NCBI RefSeq assembly: GCF_011044995.1
Contig: NZ_JAAKZW010000019.1
Location: 1-55,694, forward strand
DNA from: Streptomyces mesophilus
GTDB lineage: Bacteria; Actinomycetota; Actinomycetes; Streptomycetales; Streptomycetaceae
DNA: 55,694 nt
Direction of reading: 5' to 3'
Part shown: positions 7,396 through 16,714 of the stretch, in pieces
Layout of the letters: the number at the start of each line of letters is the position of its first letter
Numbering within the stretch: position 1 is the first letter of the stretch
Program-made: the position numbers and the translations under genes
The notes under the pieces: generated by a model
The model's input: the letters and a program-made list of their open reading frames with translations, nothing else
The model's database searches: none
What the model was told of the DNA's origin: nothing

Positions 7396-7430
7396 AGCGC
7401 GCCACAGAGTCCACGACCCTGTGGCGCGCT
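7396..7430. terminator. Strong hairpin downstream of the ThuA gene
   Basis: AGCGCGCCACAG (7396-7407) pairs perfectly with CTGTGGCGCGCT (7419-7430) around an 11-nt loop. It lies 20-50 bp past the ThuA-protein stop codon and just before the arr start, so it should end the sugar-dehydrogenase/ThuA transcript and insulate arr. Confidence 0.7.
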
Positions 7431-7451
7431 GGTCACGTTTCATTCCCTTCG

Positions 7452-9224
7452 TCAGGGCAGGGTCCATTTCTGGTTGGGGCCGGTGTGGCAGGTCCACAGG
7501 TGGACCGGTGTGCTGTCGTTCCACGTACCGCCCGACGCGTCCAGGCACTTGGCCGACTGCGGGTTGCGGATCGTGCCGTCGGACTGCGGCGCCCACTTCT
7601 GCGCGCCCGAGCCGTTGCACGTCCACAGCTGGATCTTCGTGCCGTCCGCGCTGCCGCCACCCGACACATCAAGGCACTTGCCCAACGCCCGCAGGGTCTG
7701 GTCCGCAGCTACGGTCCACTGCTGCGCCGCGGACGTGTTGCAGGTGTAGATCTGGATCTGCGTTCCGTCCGCGCTCGCCGCGCCCCGGACATCCAGGCAC
7801 TTGCCGTTCACCCCCTTCACCACACCCGTACGCGGCGTCGGATCAGGGGTGCCTGTCTGCTTGATGCGGATGTTGCGGAACGCGACGTCGTCTCCGCTGC
7901 CGTGGTTCTGGAGGCCGATGTGGCCTTGCTTGAGGCTGCGGGCGGGATCCGTGTTGGTGAAGTCGTTGATCTTCCGGCCGTTGAGGAAGATCTCCAGACG
8001 CTCACCGGTGACGCGGAGTTCGTAGGTGTTCCACTCCCCCGGCGGGTTCAACGCCGCGTCGCGTACCGCGAGGTCGGCCGACTTGAAGCCGTACACCGAA
8101 CCCGTGGTGCGGTCCGCGGTGTCCGTCGCGTCGATCTGGATCTCGTAGCCGTTGTTCACCGCCGACCAGGGGTCGTCGGAGGCCGGGAAGCCCATGAAGA
8201 CACCGGAGTTGTCGTCGCCGGCCATGCGCCAGTCGAGCTTGAGCGAGTAGTCGCCGGTGAATTCCTTCGCGTTGTACCAGAGCATGCCGAGGCCGTCGTA
8301 CGAGGTGAGTGTCCCGTCGGCCAGGGTGAAGCCGCCGGGGCCCGCCTGCTTCCAGCCGGTGGTGGAGGAGCCGTTGAACAGTGAGGTGTACCCGGTCTCC
8401 GGCCGGCAGTCCGCCTCGGTCATCCCGGCCGCCCACCGAATGCCGCCAAGGAGGTGCCGGGTGAACGCCGCCTCGGTGAAGGACGCCTCGGTGTGGCCGC
8501 CTCCGGTGTAGAAGGCCCGGCCGCCCTGGTAGTCCTTGCACCAGGCGATCGGATGGTCGCCGGACATGCTGCCGCCCGAGTAGCTGGACTCGTCGAGCGA
8601 GGCCAGGACGCGGGCCGATGTCCGGGGATTGGAGCGGTAGTTGTACCACTCGTCGGTGCGCTGCCAGGTCGCCGGCAGATGGGCCATGGCGTCGTGCCCA
8701 CGGTCCTCCACTTTGACCGTCGCCGACTGGATGGCCGGATGCGACTGGAACAGCGCCCCGGCAAGGCCGGCGTAGAAGGGCCAGTCGTACTCGGTGTCGG
8801 CGGCCGCGTGGATGCCGACGTATCCGCCGCCGCCCTTGATGTAGCCCTCGAACGCGGTCTGTTGCGCGCCGTCGAGGACGTCGCCCGTCGTGGAGAGGAA
8901 CACGACGGCCTTGTACTGGCCGAGGTTGGCCGTGGTGAAGGCCGCGGCGTTCTCCGTGGCATCCACGGTGAAGTTGTTCGCCGCGCCGAGTGAGCGCAGC
9001 GCCGTGAGGCCCTCATCGATGGAGGAGTGCCTGAAGCCCGCCGTCTTGGAGAAGACGAGCACCTTGTACGCAGGGTCGGCGGCGCTGCGTGCCTGCTGCG
9101 CGGCGGCCGGAGCCGTGCGTTCGGCGGTCTGCGCCACGGCCTGTGGGCTCAGCAGCAGGGCCGCGCCCGCGAGGAGGCCGAGCAGTGTTCTGGGGCCTGA
9201 GCGTGTGAAGAGTCTTGTACGCAT
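7452..9224 (-). CDS. Secreted ThuA-like / DUF1080 protein with ricin-B lectin domain
   Basis: A 590-residue exported protein. After a signal peptide (hydrophobic stretch LLGLLAGAALLLSPQAVAQ) comes a ThuA-like domain (about 45-270; AYKVLVFSKTAGFRHSSI, GGGGYVGIHAAADTEYDWPFY, HPIAWCKDYQGGRAFYTGGGH). A DUF1080 / 3-keto-disaccharide-hydrolase-like lectin fold follows (about 280-455; LFNGSSTTGWKQ, WRMAGDDNSGVFMGFP). The C-terminus is a ricin-B beta-trefoil (about 465-590) with three CLD...W repeats. The ATG at 9224 follows GGAGGTG. It lies 22 bp downstream of the sugar-dehydrogenase gene, so the two are one operon, and the partners probably act together on an oxidised sugar or glycoside outside the cell. 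The ricin domain is nearly identical to that of its partner. Confidence 0.9.
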   Translation of the reverse strand: MRTRLFTRSGPRTLLGLLAGAALLLSPQAVAQTAERTAPAAAQQARSAADPAYKVLVFSKTAGFRHSSIDEGLTALRSLGAANNFTVDATENAAAFTTANLGQYKAVVFLSTTGDVLDGAQQTAFEGYIKGGGGYVGIHAAADTEYDWPFYAGLAGALFQSHPAIQSATVKVEDRGHDAMAHLPATWQRTDEWYNYRSNPRTSARVLASLDESSYSGGSMSGDHPIAWCKDYQGGRAFYTGGGHTEASFTEAAFTRHLLGGIRWAAGMTEADCRPETGYTSLFNGSSTTGWKQAGPGGFTLADGTLTSYDGLGMLWYNAKEFTGDYSLKLDWRMAGDDNSGVFMGFPASDDPWSAVNNGYEIQIDATDTADRTTGSVYGFKSADLAVRDAALNPPGEWNTYELRVTGERLEIFLNGRKINDFTNTDPARSLKQGHIGLQNHGSGDDVAFRNIRIKQTGTPDPTPRTGVVKGVNGKCLDVRGAASADGTQIQIYTCNTSAAQQWTVAADQTLRALGKCLDVSGGGSADGTKIQLWTCNGSGAQKWAPQSDGTIRNPQSAKCLDASGGTWNDSTPVHLWTCHTGPNQKWTLP

Positions 9225-9246
9225 GGTGTGTTGCACCTCCGTCCCT

Positions 9247-9629
9247 TTACGGCAGGGTCCATTTCTGGTTGGCGCCGGTGTGGCAGGTCCACAGATGGAC
9301 CACTGTGCTGTCGTTCCACGTACTGCCCGACGCATCGAGGCACTTGGCCGACTGCGGGTTGCGGAGCGTGCCGTCGGACTGCGGAGCCCACTTCTGCGCC
9401 CCGGAGGCGTTGCACGTATACAGCTGGATCTTCGTTCCGTCCGCGCTGCCACCGCCGGAGACGTCGAGGCACTTGCCCAGGGCTCGCAGGGTCTGGTCCG
9501 CAGCAACGGTCCACTGCTGCGCGGCGGAGGTATTGCAGGTGTAGATCTGGATCTGCGTCCCGTCCGCGCTCGCGCCGCCCCGCACGTCCAGGCACTTGCT
9601 GTTCACGCCCTTGACGAGGCCGGTGCGCG
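9247..9629. repeat. Ricin-B coding repeat, copy 1 (second copy 7452-7834)
   Basis: The last 127 or so codons of the sugar dehydrogenase and of the ThuA protein encode ricin-B domains differing at about 10 residues, roughly 92% identical by eye, with DNA similarly close. Other parts of the two proteins are unrelated. This indicates recent domain duplication or ongoing gene conversion between neighbouring genes. Confidence 0.85.
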
Positions 9630-12102
9630 CGGTGGGTGTGCCGGTGGTGAAGGAGAACTCGTCCACGTCGAACAGCGAGCCAGTGGCGCCCTTGAAGACG
9701 AGGTACAGACTCGTGGATGCGGCCGGCTGGTTGCTCAGATTGGCCGTGACGTCCTGGAAGGTCTCCCAGCCGCCGGTCACCGGCACGGTCGCCGTGCCGA
9801 GCAGCGTGCCCGTGGCCGATCCCGCCCGGATCTCGATGGTGCCGCCGGCGCCGCCCGAGGACACTCGCGCCGTGAACTTGGTGGCATTGGCCAGCGCGTA
9901 CGGCGTGAAGGAGATCCAGTCGCCGTTCTCGATGTAACCGACGGTCTTGCCGCCGTGCGCCGGGGTGTGGCTGACGACCTGGACGCCCGAGGACGACGAG
10001 TAGTGCTCGCCCTGGCGGTGGCTGGGCTGGACGACCTGCTGGTCGTGGGTGGTCAGCGCGGGCTGGCCGGCTGCTCCCTTGTCGGTGTACTCGGCGTCGA
10101 TGACCCCGAAGATGTTGGCGTTCGGGTCGTGCTCACCGTCGGCCAGGGTCTGCAGGGTGCCCGTGCAGCCGGTGGCCGAGGTCTGCGGGTGGCCGTGGCT
10201 GTCGTGGCCGACGATGAAGTTGACCTTGACCTTCGAGCAGTCGATCATGCCGTCCTCCGGATCGGTCACCGTCACCTTGAACGGGATCGCCGCGCCAAAG
10301 TCGTAGATCGCCCCGTCCAGGGGCAGGTCGACCCGGACCGTGGGCGCCGTGTTGCCGACGGTGATCTGCACCGACGCGGTCGCCGACTTTCCGGTCGTGT
10401 CCGTCGCCTTGAGCGTGGCCGTGTACTGGCCGTTGGCGGTGTACGTGTGCGAGGGGTTGGCGGCCGTGGAGGTCGCGCCGTCGCCGAACGTCCATGCGTA
10501 CGTCAGCGCGTCACCGTCGGCGTCGGACGTACCCGCGGAGGAGAACGCCACCGCGAGCGGCGCCTTGCCCGAAGTCACGTTCGCCTTGGCCTGCGCCACC
10601 GGGGCGTGGCCGCCGGTGACGTGCTCGATGCGGTACAGGGCCGAGTTGGCGTCGCCGTTGAAGTAGCCGGTGCCGTAGTCGAGGACGTACAGCGCGCCGT
10701 CAGGGCCGAAGGCCATGTCCATCACCTGGGTGCCGGTCCAGGGGAAGGCGTTGATGGACTGCACCGTTCCGTCGGCCGCCTGCTCGATCCGCTTGATCCA
10801 GCGGCGGCCGAACTCTCCGGCGAAGAAGTCCCCGTCGTAGCTCTCGGGGAACTTCACGTCCGAGGTCGAGGCGGCGTCGTAGCGGTAGACGGGCCCGCCC
10901 ATCGGCGACTCGGATCCGGAACCGAACTCGGGTACCGAGCCTCCGTCGTACGGGATCCAGGCGGCCTGCGCCGGCGGCAGGTCGCTCAGGCCGGTGTTGC
11001 GCGGTGAGGTGTTCTTCGGCGCGGCGCAGTCGAACTTCGCGCCTGAGGTGCCGGTGGCGAAGTTGTAGTCCACGTAGGCGTCGTTCTTGCCGGTGCAGTA
11101 CGGCCAGCCGAAGTTGCCGGCCTTGGTGACGCGCGCGAACTCCACCTGGCCGGCGGGGCCGCGGGTCGCCGACGCGGTTCCGGAGTCGGGGCCGTAGTCG
11201 CCCACGTAGACGATGCCGGTGGTCTTGTCGACGCTCATCCGGAACGGGTTGCGAAAGCCCATCGCATAGATCTCGGGCCGCGTCTTCGCGGTGCCCGGTG
11301 CGAACAGGTTGCCGGCCGGCGCGGCGTACGTACCGTCCGCGTTGACCTTGATACGCAGGATCTTGCCGCGCAGGTCGTTGGTGTTGCCGGCGCTGCGCTG
11401 GGCGTCGTAGGCGGGGTTGCGCGAGGCGCGCTCGTCGATCGGCGTGTAGCCGTCGGACGCGAACGGGTTGGTGTCGTCGCCCGTCGACAGGTAGAGGTTG
11501 CCGGCCTTGTCGAAGTCGATGTCGCCGCCGACGTGACAGCAGATGCCGCGCGAGGCGGGCACGTCGAGGATTTTCTTCTCGCTGGCCAGGTCGAGCGTGC
11601 CGTCCTGCTTGAGGACGAAGCGCGACAGCCGGTTCACGCCGTCGAACGGTGCGAAGTCCGCCGCCGATCCTTCGGCCGGGGCGTCGCCGGCCGGGGTGGT
11701 CAACTTCGGGGCGTAGTACAGGAAGACGAACCGGTTCGAGGCGAAGGCGGGGTCGATGCCGACGCCTTGCAGGCCCTCTTCGTCGTGGCTGTACACGTCG
11801 AGCTTGCCGGCCACCTTGGTGGTTCCCGCGGCGTCCGTCAGCCGCAGCGTGCCGTCGCGTGAGGTGTGCAGTACCGAGCGGTCCGGCAGTACGGCCATGG
11901 TCATGGGTTCGCCGGTTTCGGCGACTCCCTTGGCCAACGTGACCTGCTGGAACTCCTCGGCCGCCGCGGACGGCTCATCCTCTGCGGCTGCCGCGACCGG
12001 GCTCAGGGCGCCGGCGGCAAGCAGCGCCGACACGATCAGTGCCGGCAGGCGGCGTCTGCGATGTCTTGGTGCTCTCGTGGATCCAGGCATGCGTGTGCGC
12101 AC
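9247..12102 (-). CDS. Secreted PQQ-type sugar dehydrogenase with PKD, CBM6-like and ricin-B domains
   Basis: A 951-residue exported protein. A basic N-region and hydrophobic core (RRRRLPALIVSALLAAGALS) form the signal peptide. Residues about 50-480 are a glucose/sorbosone-dehydrogenase-type six-bladed propeller (GLQGVGIDPAF, GGDIDFDKAGNLYLSTGDD, DLRGKILRIKVNADG, YAMGFRNPFRMSVD, NFGWPYC). A PKD domain follows (about 495-575; YAWTFGDGATS...HTYTANGQYTATL), then a CBM6-like region (about 690-815; TVGYIENGDWISF) and a ricin-B lectin (about 825-951). GTG at 12102 is chosen because GGGAGG lies 5 nt upstream; the in-frame ATG at 12090 is too far from it. It is the first gene of an operon with the ThuA/DUF1080 gene. 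Confidence 0.9.
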   Translation of the reverse strand: MRTRMPGSTRAPRHRRRRLPALIVSALLAAGALSPVAAAAEDEPSAAAEEFQQVTLAKGVAETGEPMTMAVLPDRSVLHTSRDGTLRLTDAAGTTKVAGKLDVYSHDEEGLQGVGIDPAFASNRFVFLYYAPKLTTPAGDAPAEGSAADFAPFDGVNRLSRFVLKQDGTLDLASEKKILDVPASRGICCHVGGDIDFDKAGNLYLSTGDDTNPFASDGYTPIDERASRNPAYDAQRSAGNTNDLRGKILRIKVNADGTYAAPAGNLFAPGTAKTRPEIYAMGFRNPFRMSVDKTTGIVYVGDYGPDSGTASATRGPAGQVEFARVTKAGNFGWPYCTGKNDAYVDYNFATGTSGAKFDCAAPKNTSPRNTGLSDLPPAQAAWIPYDGGSVPEFGSGSESPMGGPVYRYDAASTSDVKFPESYDGDFFAGEFGRRWIKRIEQAADGTVQSINAFPWTGTQVMDMAFGPDGALYVLDYGTGYFNGDANSALYRIEHVTGGHAPVAQAKANVTSGKAPLAVAFSSAGTSDADGDALTYAWTFGDGATSTAANPSHTYTANGQYTATLKATDTTGKSATASVQITVGNTAPTVRVDLPLDGAIYDFGAAIPFKVTVTDPEDGMIDCSKVKVNFIVGHDSHGHPQTSATGCTGTLQTLADGEHDPNANIFGVIDAEYTDKGAAGQPALTTHDQQVVQPSHRQGEHYSSSSGVQVVSHTPAHGGKTVGYIENGDWISFTPYALANATKFTARVSSGGAGGTIEIRAGSATGTLLGTATVPVTGGWETFQDVTANLSNQPAASTSLYLVFKGATGSLFDVDEFSFTTGTPTARTGLVKGVNSKCLDVRGGASADGTQIQIYTCNTSAAQQWTVAADQTLRALGKCLDVSGGGSADGTKIQLYTCNASGAQKWAPQSDGTLRNPQSAKCLDASGSTWNDSTVVHLWTCHTGANQKWTLP

Positions 12103-12460
12103 GGGTGCCTCCCGTTGGGGGGTCAAGGCCTGAACAGGACGGGCAAGGGAGAGCTCGGCGCGCGCCGTCGCGCCATGGTCGGCCGGCCCACCAGAGAGTT
12201 GACCGGTCCATTTCAGGAAGTTAGCGGCGTTGGTCCGATCCCGGAAGCCCTTCAGCACGCACGCCCGCTACTTTCCCCACGACCAGGACAAAGGAAGGGA
12301 TCCCATCGGCGTCCCACCCGGGCACGCGGGTCGTGGGCATGACTCTCTGCGGGGCAGTTGCGGTGTCACCGTTCGCCGTGCCGCGAGCCCGCATCTGCGC
12401 GACGCTGGAAAGTGCCGGAGCGGCCGTACGCAGTCGCAGTCCCGCAGGCCGGAGGTGCCG
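12103..12460. promoter_or_regulatory. Divergent intergenic region between sugar-dehydrogenase operon and PHP gene
   Basis: This 358-bp region separates two divergently transcribed units and must hold both promoters. The only motif I note is TTGACCGGTCCA at 12199-12210, a 12-bp palindrome with one mismatch and a perfect GACCGGTC core. It is placed to act as an operator for the sugar-dehydrogenase operon. Open frames across the region do not resemble proteins. Confidence 0.35.
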
Positions 12461-13489
12461 ATGGAGCCCGTGGAGGCACTGGAGCGGATCGCCTTTCTGC
12501 TGGAACGCGGCCGCGCACCCACCTACCGGGTGCGGGCCTTTCGTACCGCGGCCGCCGTCGTCCAGGGCCTCGCCGAGGGCGAGGCCGCGAGCCGTGCCGC
12601 CGACGGATCGCTTGAGTCGCTCAAGGGGATCGGGCCCAAGACCGCCGGTGTCATCCGTGAGGCCCTGGCCGGCGACGTACCCGCTTATCTGGAGCGACTG
12701 GAGGAGGAGGCGCGCGAACCGATCACCGGGGGTGGCGCCGCACTACGGGCGCTGCTGCGTGGCGACTGTCACCTGCACTCCGACTGGTCCGACGGCGGCA
12801 GCCCCATCGAGGAAATGGGCCGGGCCGCACGGGACATCGGGCACGAGTGGGCGGTGCTCACCGACCACTCGCCGCGGCTGACCATCGCCCGCGGCCTGTC
12901 CCCGCAACGGCTGCGCGAGCAACTGGACGTCGTCGCCCGGCTCAACGAGAGCTGGGCGCCGTTTCGGCTGCTCACCGGCATCGAGTGCGACATCCTGGAC
13001 GACGGCTCCCTGGACCAGGAGCCCGAACTGCTCGACCGGCTCGACGTGGTGGTCGTCTCCGTCCACTCCAAGCTGCGCATGGACGCGGCGTCGATGACAC
13101 GCCGCATGATCCGCGCGGTCAGCGACCCCCGCGCCGACATCCTCGGGCACTGCACCGGCCGGCTCGTCACCGGACGTGGCCGCCCCGAGTCCGAGTTCGA
13201 CGCGGACCAGGTGTTCGCCGCATGCGCGGAAGCGGGCACGGCGGTGGAGATCAACAGTCGTCCGGAACGGCTCGACCCGCCACGGCGCCTGCTGCGCAAG
13301 GCGGTCGAGGCCGGGGTGCTGTTCTCCGTCGACACCGACGCCCACGCGCCCGGTCAGCTGGACTGGCAGATCATCGGCTGCGCGCGGGCCGAGGAGTGCG
13401 GCGTGCCCGCCGAGCGTGTCGTGACCACGTGGACGGCCGACGAGCTGCTGGCCTGGACGCGCAAGAGCCGGGCCCGGTCGGCCAGTTGA
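12461..13489 (+). CDS. PHP-domain phosphoesterase with N-terminal helix-hairpin-helix (PolX-like)
   Basis: A 342-residue cytoplasmic protein. The first 90 residues resemble the PolX-type N-terminus (VEALERIAFLLERGRAPTYRVRAFRTAA) with a helix-hairpin-helix motif (LESLKGIGPKTAGVI). Residues about 105-330 form a PHP metallo-phosphoesterase domain with metal ligands in GDCHLHSDWSDGG, VLTDHS, GIECDIL, VVVSVHSKL, DILGHCTGR and FSVDTDAHAP. The polymerase catalytic core of PolX is absent, so this is a stand-alone PHP protein, probably a nuclease or phosphatase. The ATG directly follows GGAGGTGCCG. It is convergent with the molybdenum hydroxylase operon. Confidence 0.85.
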   Translation: MEPVEALERIAFLLERGRAPTYRVRAFRTAAAVVQGLAEGEAASRAADGSLESLKGIGPKTAGVIREALAGDVPAYLERLEEEAREPITGGGAALRALLRGDCHLHSDWSDGGSPIEEMGRAARDIGHEWAVLTDHSPRLTIARGLSPQRLREQLDVVARLNESWAPFRLLTGIECDILDDGSLDQEPELLDRLDVVVVSVHSKLRMDAASMTRRMIRAVSDPRADILGHCTGRLVTGRGRPESEFDADQVFAACAEAGTAVEINSRPERLDPPRRLLRKAVEAGVLFSVDTDAHAPGQLDWQIIGCARAEECGVPAERVVTTWTADELLAWTRKSRARSAS

Positions 13490-13524
13490 CCTCGGGCGGA
13501 CCGGCGATCCGGCCGCGCGGGTGG

Positions 13525-15630
13525 TCAGGCTCCGGCGTCCAGTGCTGTCAGCACCCGGTCCGGTGTGAGGGGCAGTTCCCGCAGCCGCACGCCTGTCGCG
13601 TGATAGACCGCGTTGCCGATGGCGGCAGCCGTTCCGACGATGCCGATCTCGCCGATCCCCTTGCTCCCCATGGGATTGAGGTGCGGGTCCTCCTCGTCGA
13701 TCCAGTGCGCCTCGATCACCGGTACGTCGGCATGCGCGGGCACGTGGTAGCCGGCGAGGTCGGACTCCGTGAAGTCGCCGAAGGCCGGGTCCATCGTGCT
13801 GCCCTCCGTCAACGCCATCCCCAGTCCCATGACGATCCCGCCGACGAACTGCGAGCGGGCCGTGCGGGCGTTGAGGATGCGTCCGGCGGCGTAGACCCCC
13901 AGGAGGCGGCGCACCCGGACTTCGCCGGTCACCGTATCGACGCCGACCTCGGCGAAGTGGGCGCCGAACGCGTGCCGCGCGTAGTCGCTGTCGGCGTCGG
14001 CGGTACCGGCCGTGTCGGCCCTGGCGCTGATCCCCTCCGGCGGCAACTCCTTGCCGCCGGACCTCGTCAGCCGCTCGGCAAGGCGCGCACAGGCCTCGTG
14101 CACGGCCCAGCCCCAGGACGCCGTTCCCGAGGATCCGCCGGCCAGCGGCGCGGCCGGCAGGTCGCTGCTGCCGATCTCGGTGCGCACCCGTTCCACCGGC
14201 ACGCCCAGCGCGTCGGCCGCGACCTGCGCCAGCACCGTACGCGCGCCCGTACCGATGTCGGTGGCGTTGACCCGCACCACGTAACTGCCGTCCGGGAAGG
14301 CGTGGGCGACGGCCTGCGACGGTGAGGCGTTCACCGGGTAGGTGGCTGCGGCCACTCCGCTCCCCACCAGGACACTTCCGTGCACGCGGGAGCGGGGGCG
14401 CGCATCGCGCTCGGCCCAGCCGAAGCGGCGGGCGCCCTCCTCGAGGCATTCGGCGAGATGACGGCTGCTGAACGGTTTCGCGCTGTCGGGCTCGGTGTCG
14501 GTGTCGTTGCGCAGCCGCAGATGCACCGGGTCGACGCCGAGCTCGACGGCCAGTTCGTCCATCGCCGACTCCAGCGCGTACATGCCGGGCGCCTCCCCCG
14601 GCGCCCGCATCCAGGAAGGGCTCGGCACATCGAGGGGCACCACGCGGTGGGTGGTGCGCGCGTGCGGCGACGGATACATGACGCGGGTGGCGGCCGCTCC
14701 CGTCTCCACGAACTCCTTGATACGGGAGGTGTAACCGGTCACCTCGTGGATCACCGAGAGCAGCGTGGCGTCGTCCTGTGCCGCGAGCCGCAGCCGGTGC
14801 ACGGTCGGCGAGCGGTGTCCGACGACAGCGGGCAACTGCCGCCGGGGCAGGGCGAGTTTCACGGGCCTGCCGGTGACGTGGGCGGCCATGGCGGCGAGCA
14901 CCACATGCGGCCGGGGTGTGCCCTTGGAGCCGAAGCCGCCGCCGACGTGCTCGGAGACCACCGTGACCCGGTCCGCGGGCAGGTCGAACAGGGCGGCCAG
15001 CACGTCGCGGACGGTGGTCGCCCCCTGGCTGGAGTCGTGCACGGTCAGCTGCCCGTCCTGCCATTGCGCGGTGGCCGCGTGCGGCTCCATCGGGTGGTTG
15101 TGCAGGGGCGGCACGTGGTATTCGACGTCGACGTGTACCGGCGCGGACTCGAACGCCGCCTCCGCGTCACCGCGCACATGCTCCCCCGACGTGCCGTCCT
15201 TGTCCTCGGGGACGTACGCGTCGGGATGGTCGGTGCGCAGGGTGACGTCGTGGTCTTCCTCTGCGTAGTCGATGCGGACGGCGCCGGCGCCTTCGCGCGC
15301 CGCCTCCAGGGTGTCGGCGACGACGAGCGCGACGTACCAGCCTCGGTGCGGGACGCGCTCGTCCTGCAGCACCGCGAGGGTCGCGTCGTCCGGTTCGGCG
15401 AGGCGCGGCGCATTCAGGTGGCTGAGGACCTTGATGACGCCGGGCACGGAGAGGGCCGCCGTGTCGTCGACGGCCGTGACCTTGCCGCGCGCAATGCCGG
15501 CCGGCACGGGCCAGGCGTAGGCGCAGCCGTCGGGCCGATACTCGGCGGCGTAGCGGGCGGTCCCGGTCACCTTGTCGGGCCCCTCTCGGCGCTCGGTGGG
15601 CGCCCCGAGAGCTTTGACGGTGTCCGGCAT
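13525..15630 (-). CDS. Molybdenum hydroxylase, large Moco-binding subunit (PaoC/YagR-like)
   Basis: A 701-residue subunit of the xanthine oxidase family that binds molybdopterin cofactor and oxidises aldehydes or purine-like substrates. Typical signatures are REGPDKVTGTARYAAEY at the N-terminus, HNHPMEPHAATAQW, SEHVGGGFGSKG, WMRAPGEAPGMYALESAMDELA, GGSSGTASWGWAVHEA and GSKGIGEIGIVGTAAAIGNAV. The last carries the catalytic glutamate. Its length and motif order fit YagR/PaoC rather than full xanthine dehydrogenase. It is the third gene of the operon, about 80 bp after the FAD subunit; a direct repeat of the GTACGTCGTGGCGG type lies in that spacer. No signal peptide is seen. Confidence 0.92.
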   Translation of the reverse strand: MPDTVKALGAPTERREGPDKVTGTARYAAEYRPDGCAYAWPVPAGIARGKVTAVDDTAALSVPGVIKVLSHLNAPRLAEPDDATLAVLQDERVPHRGWYVALVVADTLEAAREGAGAVRIDYAEEDHDVTLRTDHPDAYVPEDKDGTSGEHVRGDAEAAFESAPVHVDVEYHVPPLHNHPMEPHAATAQWQDGQLTVHDSSQGATTVRDVLAALFDLPADRVTVVSEHVGGGFGSKGTPRPHVVLAAMAAHVTGRPVKLALPRRQLPAVVGHRSPTVHRLRLAAQDDATLLSVIHEVTGYTSRIKEFVETGAAATRVMYPSPHARTTHRVVPLDVPSPSWMRAPGEAPGMYALESAMDELAVELGVDPVHLRLRNDTDTEPDSAKPFSSRHLAECLEEGARRFGWAERDARPRSRVHGSVLVGSGVAAATYPVNASPSQAVAHAFPDGSYVVRVNATDIGTGARTVLAQVAADALGVPVERVRTEIGSSDLPAAPLAGGSSGTASWGWAVHEACARLAERLTRSGGKELPPEGISARADTAGTADADSDYARHAFGAHFAEVGVDTVTGEVRVRRLLGVYAAGRILNARTARSQFVGGIVMGLGMALTEGSTMDPAFGDFTESDLAGYHVPAHADVPVIEAHWIDEEDPHLNPMGSKGIGEIGIVGTAAAIGNAVYHATGVRLRELPLTPDRVLTALDAGA

Positions 15631-15712
15631 GAGGTTCTCCCTGGAAGCGGATTCGGACGGTTCAGTTCGTCGTGGCGGAGGGGGCCGCTCAGTACGTCGT
15701 GGCGGGGGCCGC

Positions 15713-16714
15713 TCAGGACGTCGGAGCAGCAGGGGCCGCGGCCAGGTGGCGCAGCAGGTCGCAGGCGATGTTGCGGGCGAGCGGCACCTTGAACGCGTTG
15801 TCGCGCAGCGGCTCGGCCTCGGACAGCTCGGTGTCGATGGCTCGCAGGAACGCCTCGTCGGTCGGCTCCTGCCCCACGAGTGCCTCTTCGGCACGCAGGG
15901 CGCGCCAGGGCCGGTGCGCCAGCCCGCCGAAGGCGATCCGCACGGTGCGCACGCGAGTGTCCTCGACGCCGAGTACGACGGCGACGGACGCCAGCGCGAA
16001 GGCGTACGACGCGCGGTCGCGCACCTTGCGGTAGGCGGAGGGCAGGCCGGCGGCCGAGGACGGCAGCACCACGCCGGTGATGAGTTCGCCATGGTCGAGT
16101 TCGGTGTCCCGGTCCGGGCGGTCGCCCGGCAGCCGGTGGAACTCGGCGGCGGGCAGCGTCCGCGGACCCTGCGGCCCGCGCAGCTCGACCTGGGCGTCCA
16201 GAGCCGCGAGCGCGACCGCCATGTCGGACGGATGCGTCGCCACGCACTGCGCCGAGTGACCGAGAACGGCATGGTCCCGGCTCACGCCGTCGCGCGCGCC
16301 GCAGCCGCTGCCGGGCTCGCGCTTGTTGCAGGGCTTGCCGAGGTCCTGAAAGTAGGGACAGCGCGTGCGCTGGAGCAGGTTGCCGCCCGTGGTGGCGGCG
16401 TTGCGCAGCTGGCCCGAGGCCCCGGAGAGCAGGGCCTGGGACAGTACGGGGTAACGGCCGCGGATCAGCGGATGGGCGGCGAGGTCGCTGTTGCGCACGG
16501 TGGCGCCGAGGCGCACCGACCCGTCACTGAACTCCTCGACACCGTCCAGGTCGAGCCGGCTCACATCGATCAGGGTCTCGGGCCGTTCGACGCCCAGTTT
16601 CATCAGATCGACGAGATTGGTCCCGCCGCCCAGATAGCGGGAGGCGGCCCGGCCTGCGTGGGCGGCGGTCGCCTCCTCGACGCTATGGGCGCGCACGTAG
16701 CGGAAAGGTTTCAT
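15713..16714 (-). CDS. Molybdenum hydroxylase, FAD-binding subunit with extra Fe-S motif (PaoB/YagS-like)
   Basis: A 333-residue FAD-PCMH subunit that passes electrons from the Fe-S subunit to FAD. The FAD motif is SRYLGGGTNLVDLMKLGVE and the second is GATTGGNLLQRTRCPYF. The insert CPYFQDLGKPCNKREPGSGC holds the cysteines that bind the additional [4Fe-4S] cluster known from PaoB and from 4-hydroxybenzoyl-CoA reductase beta subunits, which sets it apart from ordinary xanthine dehydrogenase. The ATG overlaps the stop of the upstream gene by one base (TGATG), showing tight translational coupling. Confidence 0.92.
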   Translation of the reverse strand: MKPFRYVRAHSVEEATAAHAGRAASRYLGGGTNLVDLMKLGVERPETLIDVSRLDLDGVEEFSDGSVRLGATVRNSDLAAHPLIRGRYPVLSQALLSGASGQLRNAATTGGNLLQRTRCPYFQDLGKPCNKREPGSGCGARDGVSRDHAVLGHSAQCVATHPSDMAVALAALDAQVELRGPQGPRTLPAAEFHRLPGDRPDRDTELDHGELITGVVLPSSAAGLPSAYRKVRDRASYAFALASVAVVLGVEDTRVRTVRIAFGGLAHRPWRALRAEEALVGQEPTDEAFLRAIDTELSEAEPLRDNAFKVPLARNIACDLLRHLAAAPAAPTS

